Source: UBA5436 sp050951845
GTDB taxonomy: Bacteria > Bacillota > Clostridia > Saccharofermentanales > DTU023
Direction: 5' to 3'
NCBI GenBank assembly: GCA_050951845.1
Contig: JBMNJV010000001.1
Span: forward strand, 620,001 to 684,000
Length of the DNA stretch: 64,000 nt
Made by a program: the position numbers and the translations under genes. Shown one piece after another: positions 34,200 to 43,946 of the stretch. The notes below the pieces were generated by a model that searched no databases, had not been told where the DNA came from, and was given only the letters and a program-made list of their open reading frames with translations. Each line of letters begins with the position of its first letter. The stretch's first letter is position 1.

Positions 34200-35072
34200 T
34201 TATTGTTCTTGCAGAACCTCTATTAGCTTATAAATAGCAACAGTCTTTACTTTTCCCAGATAATCCTGACAAGTATTAAGGGCCATATATTTACTATGTG
34301 GGTCATAAGGTTCGTTACGCATTACTAAGTTACCATCAACAGCTGAACTTTCATAAAACTCCATAAAATCTGCTTGTTGCCAAGTTTTATACTTGTCATA
34401 CCAATTACTTTCAACTTCTACTATCTGAACAAGCTCATAGATAAATATCCCTTCGTAGGTATAGAGCTTGGCCGACTCTATCAGCTCTTTATTTTCCTTA
34501 TAATCCGTAAGCTTTTTAAGCCTGGTTCCGTCTTGCATCGAATGACCGAAATAGTTCGTATAGTCATCCAGCACACTATCATTTTCTTTGTAAAGAAAAA
34601 TCGTTCCGCTATGATCATAGTTGCCCTTGATATCTCGTCTGTCGTAATAATCGCTATCCGGATCAAATGCTATTATTTCCCTGATGCCGTTTTCGCCTGT
34701 ATCGAGAAAAGCAATGATCTTATCTGTTTCATATCGTTCATTTAATCGATCTAAAAGCAGCTTTGACTGCTCTGAAGGATTTAATTCTCTTTCTTTGATT
34801 TTTATCTTGCTCGGAATATAAGAATGATCCGGAGTGACTACTTGTTTTTCATCTATTGTTTCTGTTTCAATTATTGATTCTACGATCACAATGTTTTCTT
34901 CAATATCTTTTGTTCTTTTTGATACTTGCTTTCGAGAAGCTAAATATTTAAGAAATAAAACTCCGCTAATAACAAGCAATAATAGAAGGATTACAAATCT
35001 CAGTATTTTCCTCTTTTTTTCTGTATTTTCTATTAACATTACTTCGGTTTTTTCAATACAATTCATACTCAT
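34200..35072 (-). CDS. Unknown membrane-anchored protein, 290 aa
   Basis: A short cytoplasmic N-terminus is followed by one membrane segment (ILRFVILLLLLVISGVLFL, about residues 22-42). A linker and an extracytoplasmic domain of about 220 residues follow, with mixed helix/strand and many Tyr/Asp. The family is not recognised. The start overlaps the DUF2958 gene by 20 bp, and a later start (MLIENTEKK, 35039) is possible. Confidence 0.6.
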   Translation of the reverse strand: MSMNCIEKTEVMLIENTEKKRKILRFVILLLLLVISGVLFLKYLASRKQVSKRTKDIEENIVIVESIIETETIDEKQVVTPDHSYIPSKIKIKERELNPSEQSKLLLDRLNERYETDKIIAFLDTGENGIREIIAFDPDSDYYDRRDIKGNYDHSGTIFLYKENDSVLDDYTNYFGHSMQDGTRLKKLTDYKENKELIESAKLYTYEGIFIYELVQIVEVESNWYDKYKTWQQADFMEFYESSAVDGNLVMRNEPYDPHSKYMALNTCQDYLGKVKTVAIYKLIEVLQEQ

Positions 35073-35565
35073 AACTTTCGTCTAATTGTGTTTTTTCATC
35101 TGTAGTGAAGCTTAATTGTTCGTTGAAAACTCTGTTTAACTCTTCGGAAGTTAACTGTCCCGACAATTCAGTATCTTTAATTTCTCTGAATGTCTTCGGA
35201 AAATCTTCTAAAATTAATCTTTGAGCATTAAGTTTTTCAAGTTCTTTTAAATTAAAGTATCCCCATTCAGGCTCAAGACCTACTACTAAACCGAAAGCAT
35301 CGCCTGTTTCTTTGTCGTATTCTGTTAAATACCAAGTCCAACCATATCCGAGAATAATATAAGCAGCATGAACTTCTTTATCGGCAAGAGCAACATCCTC
35401 TTGAGAATAAAGTTCAGGAACTCTTTCAAGCATTTCTTCTGTCATCAGATCATAAGGATTTTCCTTGGAATAGAAAGAAGAAGTGTGTTCTGCTTCTTTG
35501 TTTTCTGAATGATCGTATCCGGTATTTTGATTTATATCATCTTGTCGAAAATTATTTACTTGCAT
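35053..35565 (-). CDS. DUF2958-like protein
   Basis: The 170-aa protein has a central part with LERVPELYSQEDVALADKEV, GYGWTWYLTEYDKETGDAFG and EPEWGYFNLKELE that matches DUF2958, a small domain common on conjugative plasmids and ICEs and without known function. The N-terminal 30 residues are polar and probably flexible. It is the first gene after the giant adhesin in transcription order. Confidence 0.72.
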   Translation of the reverse strand: MQVNNFRQDDINQNTGYDHSENKEAEHTSSFYSKENPYDLMTEEMLERVPELYSQEDVALADKEVHAAYIILGYGWTWYLTEYDKETGDAFGLVVGLEPEWGYFNLKELEKLNAQRLILEDFPKTFREIKDTELSGQLTSEELNRVFNEQLSFTTDEKTQLDESYEYELY

Positions 35566-35666
35566 TATTTATCTCCATTTCTATTATTTAGACAATTTAC
35601 AGTTAGAGAGGGAGATCTAATAATAAATCTCCCTCAAATTCTAATCATGTAAAACATGAGAATTTA

Positions 35667-38600
35667 TTATTCTTTTTTCTTTCTTGTTAAAAACATAAAT
35701 GTTACTGCAAGTAGCAGAGTGATACAACCGCTTGCCAGATAAACTACAGAGTTAACACTGTTATCATTGGTCACCGGTTTAGCCGGTATTTCAGGCACTA
35801 TCGGTTTTTCGATAGTTACGGTTTGCTCTTTGTCTTCGATATCTTTATGTTCGGCAATAAGCTCGCCTTTATAATAAAGTTCTTCAAAGACAACTAAGTC
35901 TTTTCCACCTAAACCTGTTCCGTCAAAGGTAAATGTTACTTTGACTTCTCCGTCTGTTGTTTCAGCAACAAAAGTAGTCTCGGCTGTAACTTTTTCTCCA
36001 TTGACCAAAAGTGCTTCGCCTGTAGATTTATCCACTAGCCAGCCTTTGACCGTGTATTCTTCACCAACGATTAAGTCCGTGAATTTTACCGTATCAATGA
36101 CGGTTATTTCTTTACTCTCTGTAACTAGATTCTTGTCGTTAGACTTAGCAGACGTGCAGATTTCAGGCTTTTTGACTGTTACAGTCTGTCCTTCGTCATT
36201 AACATCTTTGTGTTCAGCAATAAGCTCTTCTTTATAGTAAAGCTCTTCAAACACAACTAAATCTTTTCCGGCTAAGTCGCTACCGTCAAAAATAAAAGTC
36301 ATCTCAACTGTTCCGTCTTTTGTTTCTGCAACAAAGGTGGTTTCAGCCGTAGCAATAACACTCTTCGGATCTGCTTTATCCACCAGTTCTCCTTTAAGCT
36401 TATAGGTTTCACCTACGATTAAACCGTTATAAGAAACGGTATCTTTTACTACCAGCTCTGTCAGTGAATGATTTTCCTTATTACCGTTGTCAAAGGAAGC
36501 AGTAGTTCCTATTTCTACCGGAACAACGGTTATTGTCTGATCTTCATCATTAATATCTTTATGGTTTGCTATTTCAAGTCCTGTAGTCAGGTCAAAGACT
36601 TTCTCAAACACTACAAGCTGTTCGCCGGCAAGTTGTGTTAAATCGATTTCACCAAAACAAACGGTCACTTCTCCGTCTTTTACTTGCGGAGTAAAGACTA
36701 ATTCTGCTTCCGCTATCACAACTGCGGGATCATTCTTTAGGACCAGTGTTGCTACAGCTTTATGTTCTCTGCCTTCGATTAAGTCAACAAAGGTTATTAC
36801 GTCACAGACCTTCGCCTTACTTATCGCATGAACTACTTTACCTTTAGTATCGCTGTTGAACGCTTTGGTTTTAATCTCAGGTTCGTACGGTGCATTGGGA
36901 ATTTCGGTTAGTTGTAAACCTTTTTGTTCTACCACTCTGAAGCTTACCGGTTCAGCCTTGTGATAGCCTGCCGGTGCTTTCACTTCGATTACAGTGTACA
37001 GAGTATCAATAGATAAACCTTTGACGATAAACGGTGTACCATCTGTCAGCCATTCGGCAAGAGTTCCTTTGTCCTCGGTTGTAATATAACCGTTTTCATC
37101 TAAATAAAGCGGATTGCCATCTTGGTCAACAAGCCTTAAAGTAGCCCCGATAACAGGTTCACCTGTTTTAGCGTCAATCTTATTAAAAGATACCTGAGTC
37201 GGCTCGTTTTCTACTTTAATCTCCAGTTTGCTGTCGTCTGCAACGGAAATCGCCTTATTTTCATCATCTTTGATATAACCGTCAAATGCTTTTATCTCTT
37301 CCAAAGAGTATGTGCCATGAGGTAAACCTTCGATCAGGATTTCTCCTTTTTCATCAGTTACGAAAATATAATCATCGGTTAAAAGGTTAATTATCGGCAG
37401 TTTAGAACCGTCAGGCATTAATTTGAATAAATTAAACTCTACTCCGACCAGGGGCTTTTGGGTAAACTTATCTACCTTAACAACTTTAATATTTTTGGTT
37501 GCCGGCTGGTTAATAATCGGCTCTTCCAGGACTGTGATTTTATCAGCTGTGGCATTTTCGTCTGCTTCAACCGTAATACTGTATTCAGTTTTATCTAAAA
37601 TGTAACCGTCTTTGGTTGAGATTTCCCTAAAGTAGTAATTACCTTGAGGAATATCTTTTGCTGTCATTTTGCCGTCTTGGTCCGGAGCCATTACAGCTAC
37701 TAAACTGTCTTGAGCTAAACCAAAGATTTCTTCCGCCGTGTACATACCGATCACTATATTCTCAAAACCCGTTTCTTCAAAATACGGTGTGGAGAGAAGT
37801 GTTTTCTGTAAGGAAACATCAAGCTTCTGACGTACATTCTCGATTAAAGGTGTTTCTTTTAAGTCCACTAAGACTGTTTTCTCCTGGGGTGTGAACTCGA
37901 AGCTTCTTTCTGTTTCATCCAGGATATAGCCTTTCGGTGCTTTAATTTCGGTTAAAGTATATTTACCTAAAGGAATCCTTGATAAGACAATCGCCTGATC
38001 CGCTTCGGTTACAACTTTGCTGTCAACTAAAGTCTTGTCCGCCATTTGCTGAGGAGTGAGTTCCGGTAAAGTAATAACTTCACCTTTTTTATAAAGGATT
38101 TCACCTGAGCCATTCGTTATATCCTTTTGTGCGAACAGCAATTTATCGTCCTTTTCATAGAAAATTGTCTGTCCGTCATAGGATTTAATATCTTCCGCTG
38201 CTTTCAGCTCAAATTCCGCTCCGGCAAGATAACCTTGCTCATACACCGCTTGACTGTAAGTAAAGGTTTGTTCAGTAACTTCACCTTCTTGATATACACC
38301 TTCCATTTTGGTTTCGGTCAGTGTAAATTCCAAAGTAGCTGTTTCTCCGTCAGGCACAATAAGCTCCGCCACAATATTACCGTCTTGATCGGTTACCGTG
38401 TATGTACCTCTTTCAACAACTTCAGAGTAATGTCCGTTGTCATCGGTTGTTATGTCGGTCACTTCGGTAATGGTTTGAGCTTCCGCACCGTCACCGGCAG
38501 GTGAGGATGGATCTTCAGATTCTCCCGGTTCTCCGGATTCTCCTGATTCTCCTGATTCTCCGAATTCTCCCGATTCTCCGGGTTCTCCCGGCTCTCCTGG

Positions 38601-41600
38601 TTCTTCAGGTTCTTCGCCAAGTTCTACTATTTCCTGATATACTCTGGTTAAACTTAGGGTTTCGTTTGCTCTTGGCACTTCGACCTCTTCGCCTACGGTC
38701 TTACCTTCGGCTTGAACCGGCAGGGTAACACTTGTCTGTGTCCATTCTTTGAATAGTTCGCCTTGCTTATGTAAGATTAATTCTCCGTATTGCGGTTCGT
38801 TCTCGATCACTACTTCGATGATCTCGTCTAAATCCTGGTCGGTATGGGTTACATAATCTTCGCCGATAATAAGTTCTTTTGGCTCTTCCAGAACCACAAA
38901 TCCTTCCGGAGTATCTACTTCTTCGATAATGTATGTACCGGGCTTTACTTTAAGAGGAGTTACTATTGTACCGTCGTCTTCGGTCGGTACATAGAACGTA
39001 CCGGGCAGGATCTCTCCCTGATTCTCAGCTGTTGTCATGAACGTGTCATACCATTTAGAGCCTACTTTTTGTTTAACATATTCCCCGGTAGTTTTATCTT
39101 TAATCTTAAAGCTTGCGGAATTAAGTATTACATTTTCTCCGGTAACGGCATCTTGCTTCACGATCCGTACAGGGTATCTCGCAGGAACGTTGTTTACCGT
39201 ATATTCAACAATCTCCTGGTCTGTTGATTTGACTTCAAAAGTAAACGGTCTTTTCAGTAAACTTGTTTCATCTTTACCTTCGATTTGTGCTACCCGGTAT
39301 AAACCATAGGCTAAAGGTTTAGATGTGGCATTACCGTTATTATCTGTAACCAGTCTGTCCCATTCGCTTGGAGCATATTCGGCTGTATGTTTTAATGCTT
39401 CCTCAATTGAACCGTACTTCACAACGTGCTTATTAGCAATCGCTACAAATACCGCATCTACTTCAACATCTACGACTTCAGATTGTTCACCTGTTGTCAT
39501 GACTTTTTTTAAACTGAACGGAGCTTTAATTACTTCTTCTTCAACCTTTTTTTGTTCTTCGGTCAAATTTTGTAAAACTGTTATGGTTTCTCCTGTACCT
39601 GTGGAATTAATCTTATATGAAATTAACTTATCATTAATTAAGTAACCTTCAGGTGCAGTGATTTCCTTAATGGTTAAATAACCTAAAGGAATTACCGTTT
39701 CGCCTTTGCTGTTTTTATAAAGATTACTGCCTCTGGCACTAGCCATACTGGCTTTGCCTGTCTCATCAGTAGTAATAATCCAGGTAGCGTTTGGTGCTGT
39801 ATTAGGTACTGTACCTAAAGTATGTTCACCTTTATAGTATTTAACTTCAAATTCCGCTCCGGCTAAACTTGCATCGCCTTGCGGTATAGGCTGACCTGTT
39901 TCTTCGTCTACTTTTTGAATTAAGAAATCTACCGGTGCAGATTGAGCTAAGTCTTCCGTGTCCATCACGTTGACTGTGATTAAATGTTCGCCCACGACAT
40001 TAACCGTATGAACCGTATCGTCTAAAACATAACCGCCACTTGTATTGGTTTCAGTTACATAGTAAGTTGCAGGAATCAAATCCCCGATAATATTAGAAGT
40101 ACCGTCTGCTTTTAGGATAAATGTACCGATTTTATTATTCCTTGTCTGAGCATCGGCTTTGGTCTTAAATAAACCGTACTTGATACCTGTAAAGCTATAC
40201 TTGGAGTTATTATCCGTCATATCCTTATTGGCTGAGTCTTTTACTACCTGGAGTTTACCTCGGATAATCTCATTCGGTACGGTAGGCAAATTAAATGTTT
40301 CAATTCTGTCTAACGGCTCTGTGCCATTCATTGCTTGTTTAATCTTTCGGACAAAGACTGCATTATTAATATGATAATCTTTTGGCGCTTTTGTCTCCCG
40401 GATCGTTATTGTACCAAGAGGGAAGGTGGGGTAACCTTGTGCTGTTAAATAGAAATCATCACCGGATACTTTATAGCTATAAGTTTGACCGTAATAAGTA
40501 AAGTTTTCTTGCCCTCTTCTAAAATTTGCAATACCATTTCCATCGGTTCTAAGTACCCATGTTCTGGTCGGGGTTGCACCTAAAGTTTCCGGGTCAACAT
40601 TATCTGCATAATCTCCACCATAGAATTTAACCGTAAATTCTGCCAAAGCCAGAGGTATATTATTATGAGCAGCTTCTTTTTTTAACAGAATGGATACCGG
40701 GTCATCCATCGGTCGGTCTTTAACCGCAACTTCGGTTGTTTTACCCGGTAGTAAGACCGCTTCATAAACTTTACTATCCAGGAAATAACCTTTAGGAGCT
40801 TTCGTTTCCTTGACGTAATATGTACCGGCAGGCAGGTTTGTTATAACGTTAGTTGAACCGTTGGCTGTGGTAGTTAATGTACCTTTAGAATTAGTATTGT
40901 TATTTGCGTCAGTTCTGGTCGCATAAACACCATAAGTCGCCCCGACTAAGCTATAGCAATTATTACCATTTGTCACAATAGTATTGGCTGATGATTTTAA
41001 CAGTTCCAGTTCGGTGTTTTCCGGAACTTCCGTTGATCTGACTTCAGCTGTTTCGCCCGGTTTTACTTCAACTACATGGACATTGGGATCAATCTTAAAT
41101 CCTTTGGAAGCTTTAATCTCCTTAACATAGTAGGTAGCAGGTTTTAAATCCTCTACTACGTTAGAAGTACCGTCTGCTTTAGTAATAAGTAACTGTTCTA
41201 CACCTTCATTATTTTTATAACGGTTTCTGTCAGCATTGGCATCTGCTCTTGAACTGTAGATAGCATACTCGGCATTTGCCAGAGAATAGTTTGAATTATT
41301 CTCCGTATCTGCCGGTCTGGAAGAAACTTTTAACAGTTTAAGATTTCCGGTTTCTTCAATTTTCAAACTGCCGGAAATAGCATGAACTACTTGCACATTA
41401 GAGCCAACAGGTACTGTACTCGGAGTATTTGGTGTGTAGTAGATATTGACTGTAGGGTTTAACAGCTTAATTGTACCGTCCGCAATCTTTGAATAAACAA
41501 AGCCATAAAAATTCAAAAAAGAATTGATTACATCTGATGAGGCAAAAGTTGTGACTGATCCGCCGGTAGCTCTTGCTATCTCGGCATCAAATGAATAATA

Positions 41601-42266
41601 CCAACTGAAAAAGAAAGCATTAGTTGTAGCCTTTAATTCAGCTACATTAATTACATTGGCTAAATCTTCACCCGGTTTTTCTGTTTTCCAAGTATCAATT
41701 AATTCTTGCGTTATTGCATCTGAAATACTTGATTGTTGGATAATACCGGATAAAAAAGCAATTGCAGCATGGTAAACGACTACATTGTTGTTGCCGTAAA
41801 AGTTATTTATCTTTTCTCTTAAGTTCTGTACCGGAAAACGCTGGTCAGCATAAGAACCAAAGAATTGTTGATAGTTCTCACTATTAACTTCTGTAGAACT
41901 GATTGTTACTTTATCAGTATAGGTTGTTCCGGCTGCGACAGTAGGATTAGCACAAAAAGCAATCTGCCCATCCATATGTATATCGTGTGTCTGGGGCTGA
42001 TATATACCACCATCAGTCAAAAACGTTGCACTAGCACCATAAATTTGTCTCAAATCTGACATAGCTTCATCTGTCAGATTCATTTGAAGTATTTTTCTTA
42101 GCTCACCGCTTGTACTAAGTGTATGAGTTCCAATACTGTGACTTATAGACACCGGGGGCGGAGCTGCTTTGACTTCCTTACTTGATATAACGGGGAACAT
42201 ACCAATAACCATGATTAACGCTAACAAAAGCGTTAAGAGTTTATTCTTTGTTTTGGTTTGATTCAT
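35667..42266 (-). CDS. Giant SpaA/Cna-B and VaFE-repeat surface adhesin
   Basis: The protein has 2199 residues. A signal peptide (LLTLLLALIMVIGMFPVI) is followed by an N-terminal domain of about 290 residues, then roughly ten SpaA/Cna-B-type beta domains (recurring xYxLxxAxYxIY and GTYYVKETKAPKGY). A Gly/Glu/Ser/Pro-rich stretch lies near residues 1228-1260, more SpaA-type domains follow, and three VaFE repeats (VVFEELYY, AEHKDVNDEGQT) lie near residues 1840-2150. The C-terminus has a membrane segment and RKKKE tail but no LPxTG; KPVTND stands where a sorting motif would be. Isopeptide-stabilised stalks of this kind mediate attachment to surfaces or partner cells. Confidence 0.87.
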   Translation of the reverse strand: MNQTKTKNKLLTLLLALIMVIGMFPVISSKEVKAAPPPVSISHSIGTHTLSTSGELRKILQMNLTDEAMSDLRQIYGASATFLTDGGIYQPQTHDIHMDGQIAFCANPTVAAGTTYTDKVTISSTEVNSENYQQFFGSYADQRFPVQNLREKINNFYGNNNVVVYHAAIAFLSGIIQQSSISDAITQELIDTWKTEKPGEDLANVINVAELKATTNAFFFSWYYSFDAEIARATGGSVTTFASSDVINSFLNFYGFVYSKIADGTIKLLNPTVNIYYTPNTPSTVPVGSNVQVVHAISGSLKIEETGNLKLLKVSSRPADTENNSNYSLANAEYAIYSSRADANADRNRYKNNEGVEQLLITKADGTSNVVEDLKPATYYVKEIKASKGFKIDPNVHVVEVKPGETAEVRSTEVPENTELELLKSSANTIVTNGNNCYSLVGATYGVYATRTDANNNTNSKGTLTTTANGSTNVITNLPAGTYYVKETKAPKGYFLDSKVYEAVLLPGKTTEVAVKDRPMDDPVSILLKKEAAHNNIPLALAEFTVKFYGGDYADNVDPETLGATPTRTWVLRTDGNGIANFRRGQENFTYYGQTYSYKVSGDDFYLTAQGYPTFPLGTITIRETKAPKDYHINNAVFVRKIKQAMNGTEPLDRIETFNLPTVPNEIIRGKLQVVKDSANKDMTDNNSKYSFTGIKYGLFKTKADAQTRNNKIGTFILKADGTSNIIGDLIPATYYVTETNTSGGYVLDDTVHTVNVVGEHLITVNVMDTEDLAQSAPVDFLIQKVDEETGQPIPQGDASLAGAEFEVKYYKGEHTLGTVPNTAPNATWIITTDETGKASMASARGSNLYKNSKGETVIPLGYLTIKEITAPEGYLINDKLISYKINSTGTGETITVLQNLTEEQKKVEEEVIKAPFSLKKVMTTGEQSEVVDVEVDAVFVAIANKHVVKYGSIEEALKHTAEYAPSEWDRLVTDNNGNATSKPLAYGLYRVAQIEGKDETSLLKRPFTFEVKSTDQEIVEYTVNNVPARYPVRIVKQDAVTGENVILNSASFKIKDKTTGEYVKQKVGSKWYDTFMTTAENQGEILPGTFYVPTEDDGTIVTPLKVKPGTYIIEEVDTPEGFVVLEEPKELIIGEDYVTHTDQDLDEIIEVVIENEPQYGELILHKQGELFKEWTQTSVTLPVQAEGKTVGEEVEVPRANETLSLTRVYQEIVELGEEPEEPGEPGEPGESGEFGESGESGESGEPGESEDPSSPAGDGAEAQTITEVTDITTDDNGHYSEVVERGTYTVTDQDGNIVAELIVPDGETATLEFTLTETKMEGVYQEGEVTEQTFTYSQAVYEQGYLAGAEFELKAAEDIKSYDGQTIFYEKDDKLLFAQKDITNGSGEILYKKGEVITLPELTPQQMADKTLVDSKVVTEADQAIVLSRIPLGKYTLTEIKAPKGYILDETERSFEFTPQEKTVLVDLKETPLIENVRQKLDVSLQKTLLSTPYFEETGFENIVIGMYTAEEIFGLAQDSLVAVMAPDQDGKMTAKDIPQGNYYFREISTKDGYILDKTEYSITVEADENATADKITVLEEPIINQPATKNIKVVKVDKFTQKPLVGVEFNLFKLMPDGSKLPIINLLTDDYIFVTDEKGEILIEGLPHGTYSLEEIKAFDGYIKDDENKAISVADDSKLEIKVENEPTQVSFNKIDAKTGEPVIGATLRLVDQDGNPLYLDENGYITTEDKGTLAEWLTDGTPFIVKGLSIDTLYTVIEVKAPAGYHKAEPVSFRVVEQKGLQLTEIPNAPYEPEIKTKAFNSDTKGKVVHAISKAKVCDVITFVDLIEGREHKAVATLVLKNDPAVVIAEAELVFTPQVKDGEVTVCFGEIDLTQLAGEQLVVFEKVFDLTTGLEIANHKDINDEDQTITVVPVEIGTTASFDNGNKENHSLTELVVKDTVSYNGLIVGETYKLKGELVDKADPKSVIATAETTFVAETKDGTVEMTFIFDGSDLAGKDLVVFEELYYKEELIAEHKDVNDEGQTVTVKKPEICTSAKSNDKNLVTESKEITVIDTVKFTDLIVGEEYTVKGWLVDKSTGEALLVNGEKVTAETTFVAETTDGEVKVTFTFDGTGLGGKDLVVFEELYYKGELIAEHKDIEDKEQTVTIEKPIVPEIPAKPVTNDNSVNSVVYLASGCITLLLAVTFMFLTRKKKE

Positions 42267-42349
42267 ATATTTCTCCTTTATTAATTTTAATATTTATTGA
42301 TTTGTGTTGTTACTTTAATAATTCTTTTCCACCTCCTTTTCAGACAGCA

Positions 42350-42384
42350 AAAAAGCAAGCTAAAATCTGAAATCTTAACTTGCT
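42350..42384 (-). terminator. Terminator-like hairpin before the giant adhesin gene
   Basis: Arms AAGCAAG / CTTGCTT are followed by a T-run on the minus strand. A very similar element lies at 43606-43638. The remainder of 42267-42491 holds a strong ribosome site region and no gene. Confidence 0.72.
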
Positions 42385-42491
42385 TAATTGAATTAAATTA
42401 ATTTGAAATTTGTTTTGAATGTTACCAGGATAATTGATCCAAGTAAGGTTTATATCTCTATTTAAAAGCCTTTCTTAGCAGGCTATTAACA

Positions 42492-43565
42492 TCAGGGAGC
42501 TTTATTCTCTCCGCAGCTGCATTTATAGTAGTCAATTACCTGTTGCTGTTCAGTAATAGCTGGGTGTTCAATTGTATTTATTATCGTGCCGGTTTGCTCA
42601 TAAAGCCAATCAGAGTAACAACTATCGGACATTCCTAGAGCTAATAAATAATCTCCATGTTCCATTACTTCATAATATGTTCTTGCTACATATCCATCTG
42701 CATGAAACACTGTTACCGGAATCTCTTCCATAACCGGTTCTTCGATCGTTTCTGTCCAGGCTTCCTTGACAACAACAGTGGTTGTTTTATAGACCGGCTG
42801 CCAGTTATGGACATGAGCAGTAGTGGACGGTGTAGTTTTGGTAGTTGTAGGTTCTTGTGTTTCCCTTGTTGTCGGAGCAACGTAAGTATTAGTTGCTTTA
42901 GTAGTAGGTGTAATAGCTCGGGTAGTAGGAGTAGCTGTTGATTCAGTTGTCGAAACAACAGAAGCTGTGGTTTGTCGGGTCTGAGCTATCGTGGCCTTTG
43001 TCGTAGGTGTTACATACGCTGTGGTATTTTTCAACGTTTCTTTTGGATTTAACTCTTTTACAGTATTTACTTGCTCTTGAGTGGTAGCTTGACTTTTTTT
43101 AGTTTTAGCAGATTTGTCTGTGTTTATGTCTTTATCAAAGTTGCTTTCTTTTGAATTGTCTTCCTCTGTGATATCTATGTTAGCTAATTCATTAACTTTA
43201 GCTTCTACAGTTTTAAGCTCATTTGCAGTAAGTCCAAGACTCTCCTCATCGTCAAGCTTAATCTTGAATGTGCCATCGGGTTGTTTTTCTTTTTCAGCTA
43301 AGTCTATCTTGTAGGTCTTGCCGGATGTTACTACAAATTCTAAACTCACTTCCGTATCTGTTTTTATGGTAAAAAGTATTCCGGTTTCAGTTTTTAATAT
43401 TTCTTCTTTAATCACAAAGTTTTCTTTTTTCTGATCATCTTTTTTTGCAACTGCCTCCTTTGAATTAGCGATTTCATTTGTTTCTTCGCTATCGCAAGCG
43501 CCACAAGCGGTTAGGCTAATAATAATGACTATTGTCAAGATGATCGTTATTAGGCATTTCATCAT
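42492..43565 (-). CDS. Lipoprotein with Thr-rich linker, unknown function
   Basis: A signal peptide ends in lipobox LTACGAC. A globular domain of about 110 residues follows (GILFTIKTDTEVSLEFVVTSGKTYKIDL), then a Thr/Pro-rich linker (TPTTKAT-like repeats, about 190-255). The C-terminal domain begins HVHNWQPVYKTTTVVVKEAW and includes a Cys pair (YKCSCGENKAP). Similar HNWxPVYKT endings occur on secreted proteins of gut Firmicutes, and their role is unknown to me. It is encoded upstream of the adhesin in the same direction. Confidence 0.65.
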   Translation of the reverse strand: MMKCLITIILTIVIIISLTACGACDSEETNEIANSKEAVAKKDDQKKENFVIKEEILKTETGILFTIKTDTEVSLEFVVTSGKTYKIDLAEKEKQPDGTFKIKLDDEESLGLTANELKTVEAKVNELANIDITEEDNSKESNFDKDINTDKSAKTKKSQATTQEQVNTVKELNPKETLKNTTAYVTPTTKATIAQTRQTTASVVSTTESTATPTTRAITPTTKATNTYVAPTTRETQEPTTTKTTPSTTAHVHNWQPVYKTTTVVVKEAWTETIEEPVMEEIPVTVFHADGYVARTYYEVMEHGDYLLALGMSDSCYSDWLYEQTGTIINTIEHPAITEQQQVIDYYKCSCGENKAP

Positions 43566-43605
43566 TTTTCTCCTTTGTTGATTAAATTGTATCAGAATAT
43601 CAAAA

Positions 43606-43638
43606 AAGCAAGCTAAAACTCAAAAGTTTAACTTGCTT
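43606..43638 (-). terminator. Terminator-like hairpin before the lipoprotein gene
   Basis: A long imperfect stem, AAGCAAGCTAAAACT against AAGTTTAACTTGCTT, has a 3-base loop and a T-run on the minus strand. It is similar to the element at 42350. Confidence 0.72.
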
Positions 43639-43755
43639 AATTGAATTAATTTAAATATATTTTTGAAATTTATCTAACGTATACGATTTGTTTAGTTCTA
43701 TATTTATACTATGGTTAAATTGTTTATATTTAATGTCTACCAAATATAAATTTAA

Positions 43756-43935
43756 TTAATCTTTGTTGTCCTTATTTTTTATAGCATCGCTAATCATAAA
43801 TCCCGTAACTAATACACACAAACCAGTAAAAATATTAGGCAATTGTTCTCCTTGTAAAAATAACAAACCAAAGGCCAGCAGGGAAAGAAGAATACAAAGA
43901 CCTATAAAAAGTATAATTTTCTTAAATATTTTCAT
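43756..43935 (-). CDS. Small two-helix membrane protein
   Basis: This is a 59-aa frame: MKIFKKIILFIGLCILLSLL, a short turn near FLQGEQLPN, a second helix IFTGLCVLVTGFMI and a polar KNKDNKD tail. It begins 11 bp after the upstream secreted-protein stop, so it may be co-transcribed, but the ribosome site is weak. Its composition is typical of a genuine small membrane protein. Function unknown. Confidence 0.55.
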   Translation of the reverse strand: MKIFKKIILFIGLCILLSLLAFGLLFLQGEQLPNIFTGLCVLVTGFMISDAIKNKDNKD

Positions 43936-43946
43936 TTGAGATGAGA

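Noticed and set aside
35667..36560. N-terminal or C-terminal thioester adhesin domain (TQXA type) in the giant adhesin
   Set aside because: A Cys-containing motif (FCANPT) is present, but the expected Gln motif is not: the position reads VYHAAIAF. I do not claim a thioester.
38501..38728. Plus-strand frame of Leu/Ile repeats opposite the adhesin
   Set aside because: Antisense shadow of the Gly-Glu-Ser-Pro repeat of the adhesin gene.
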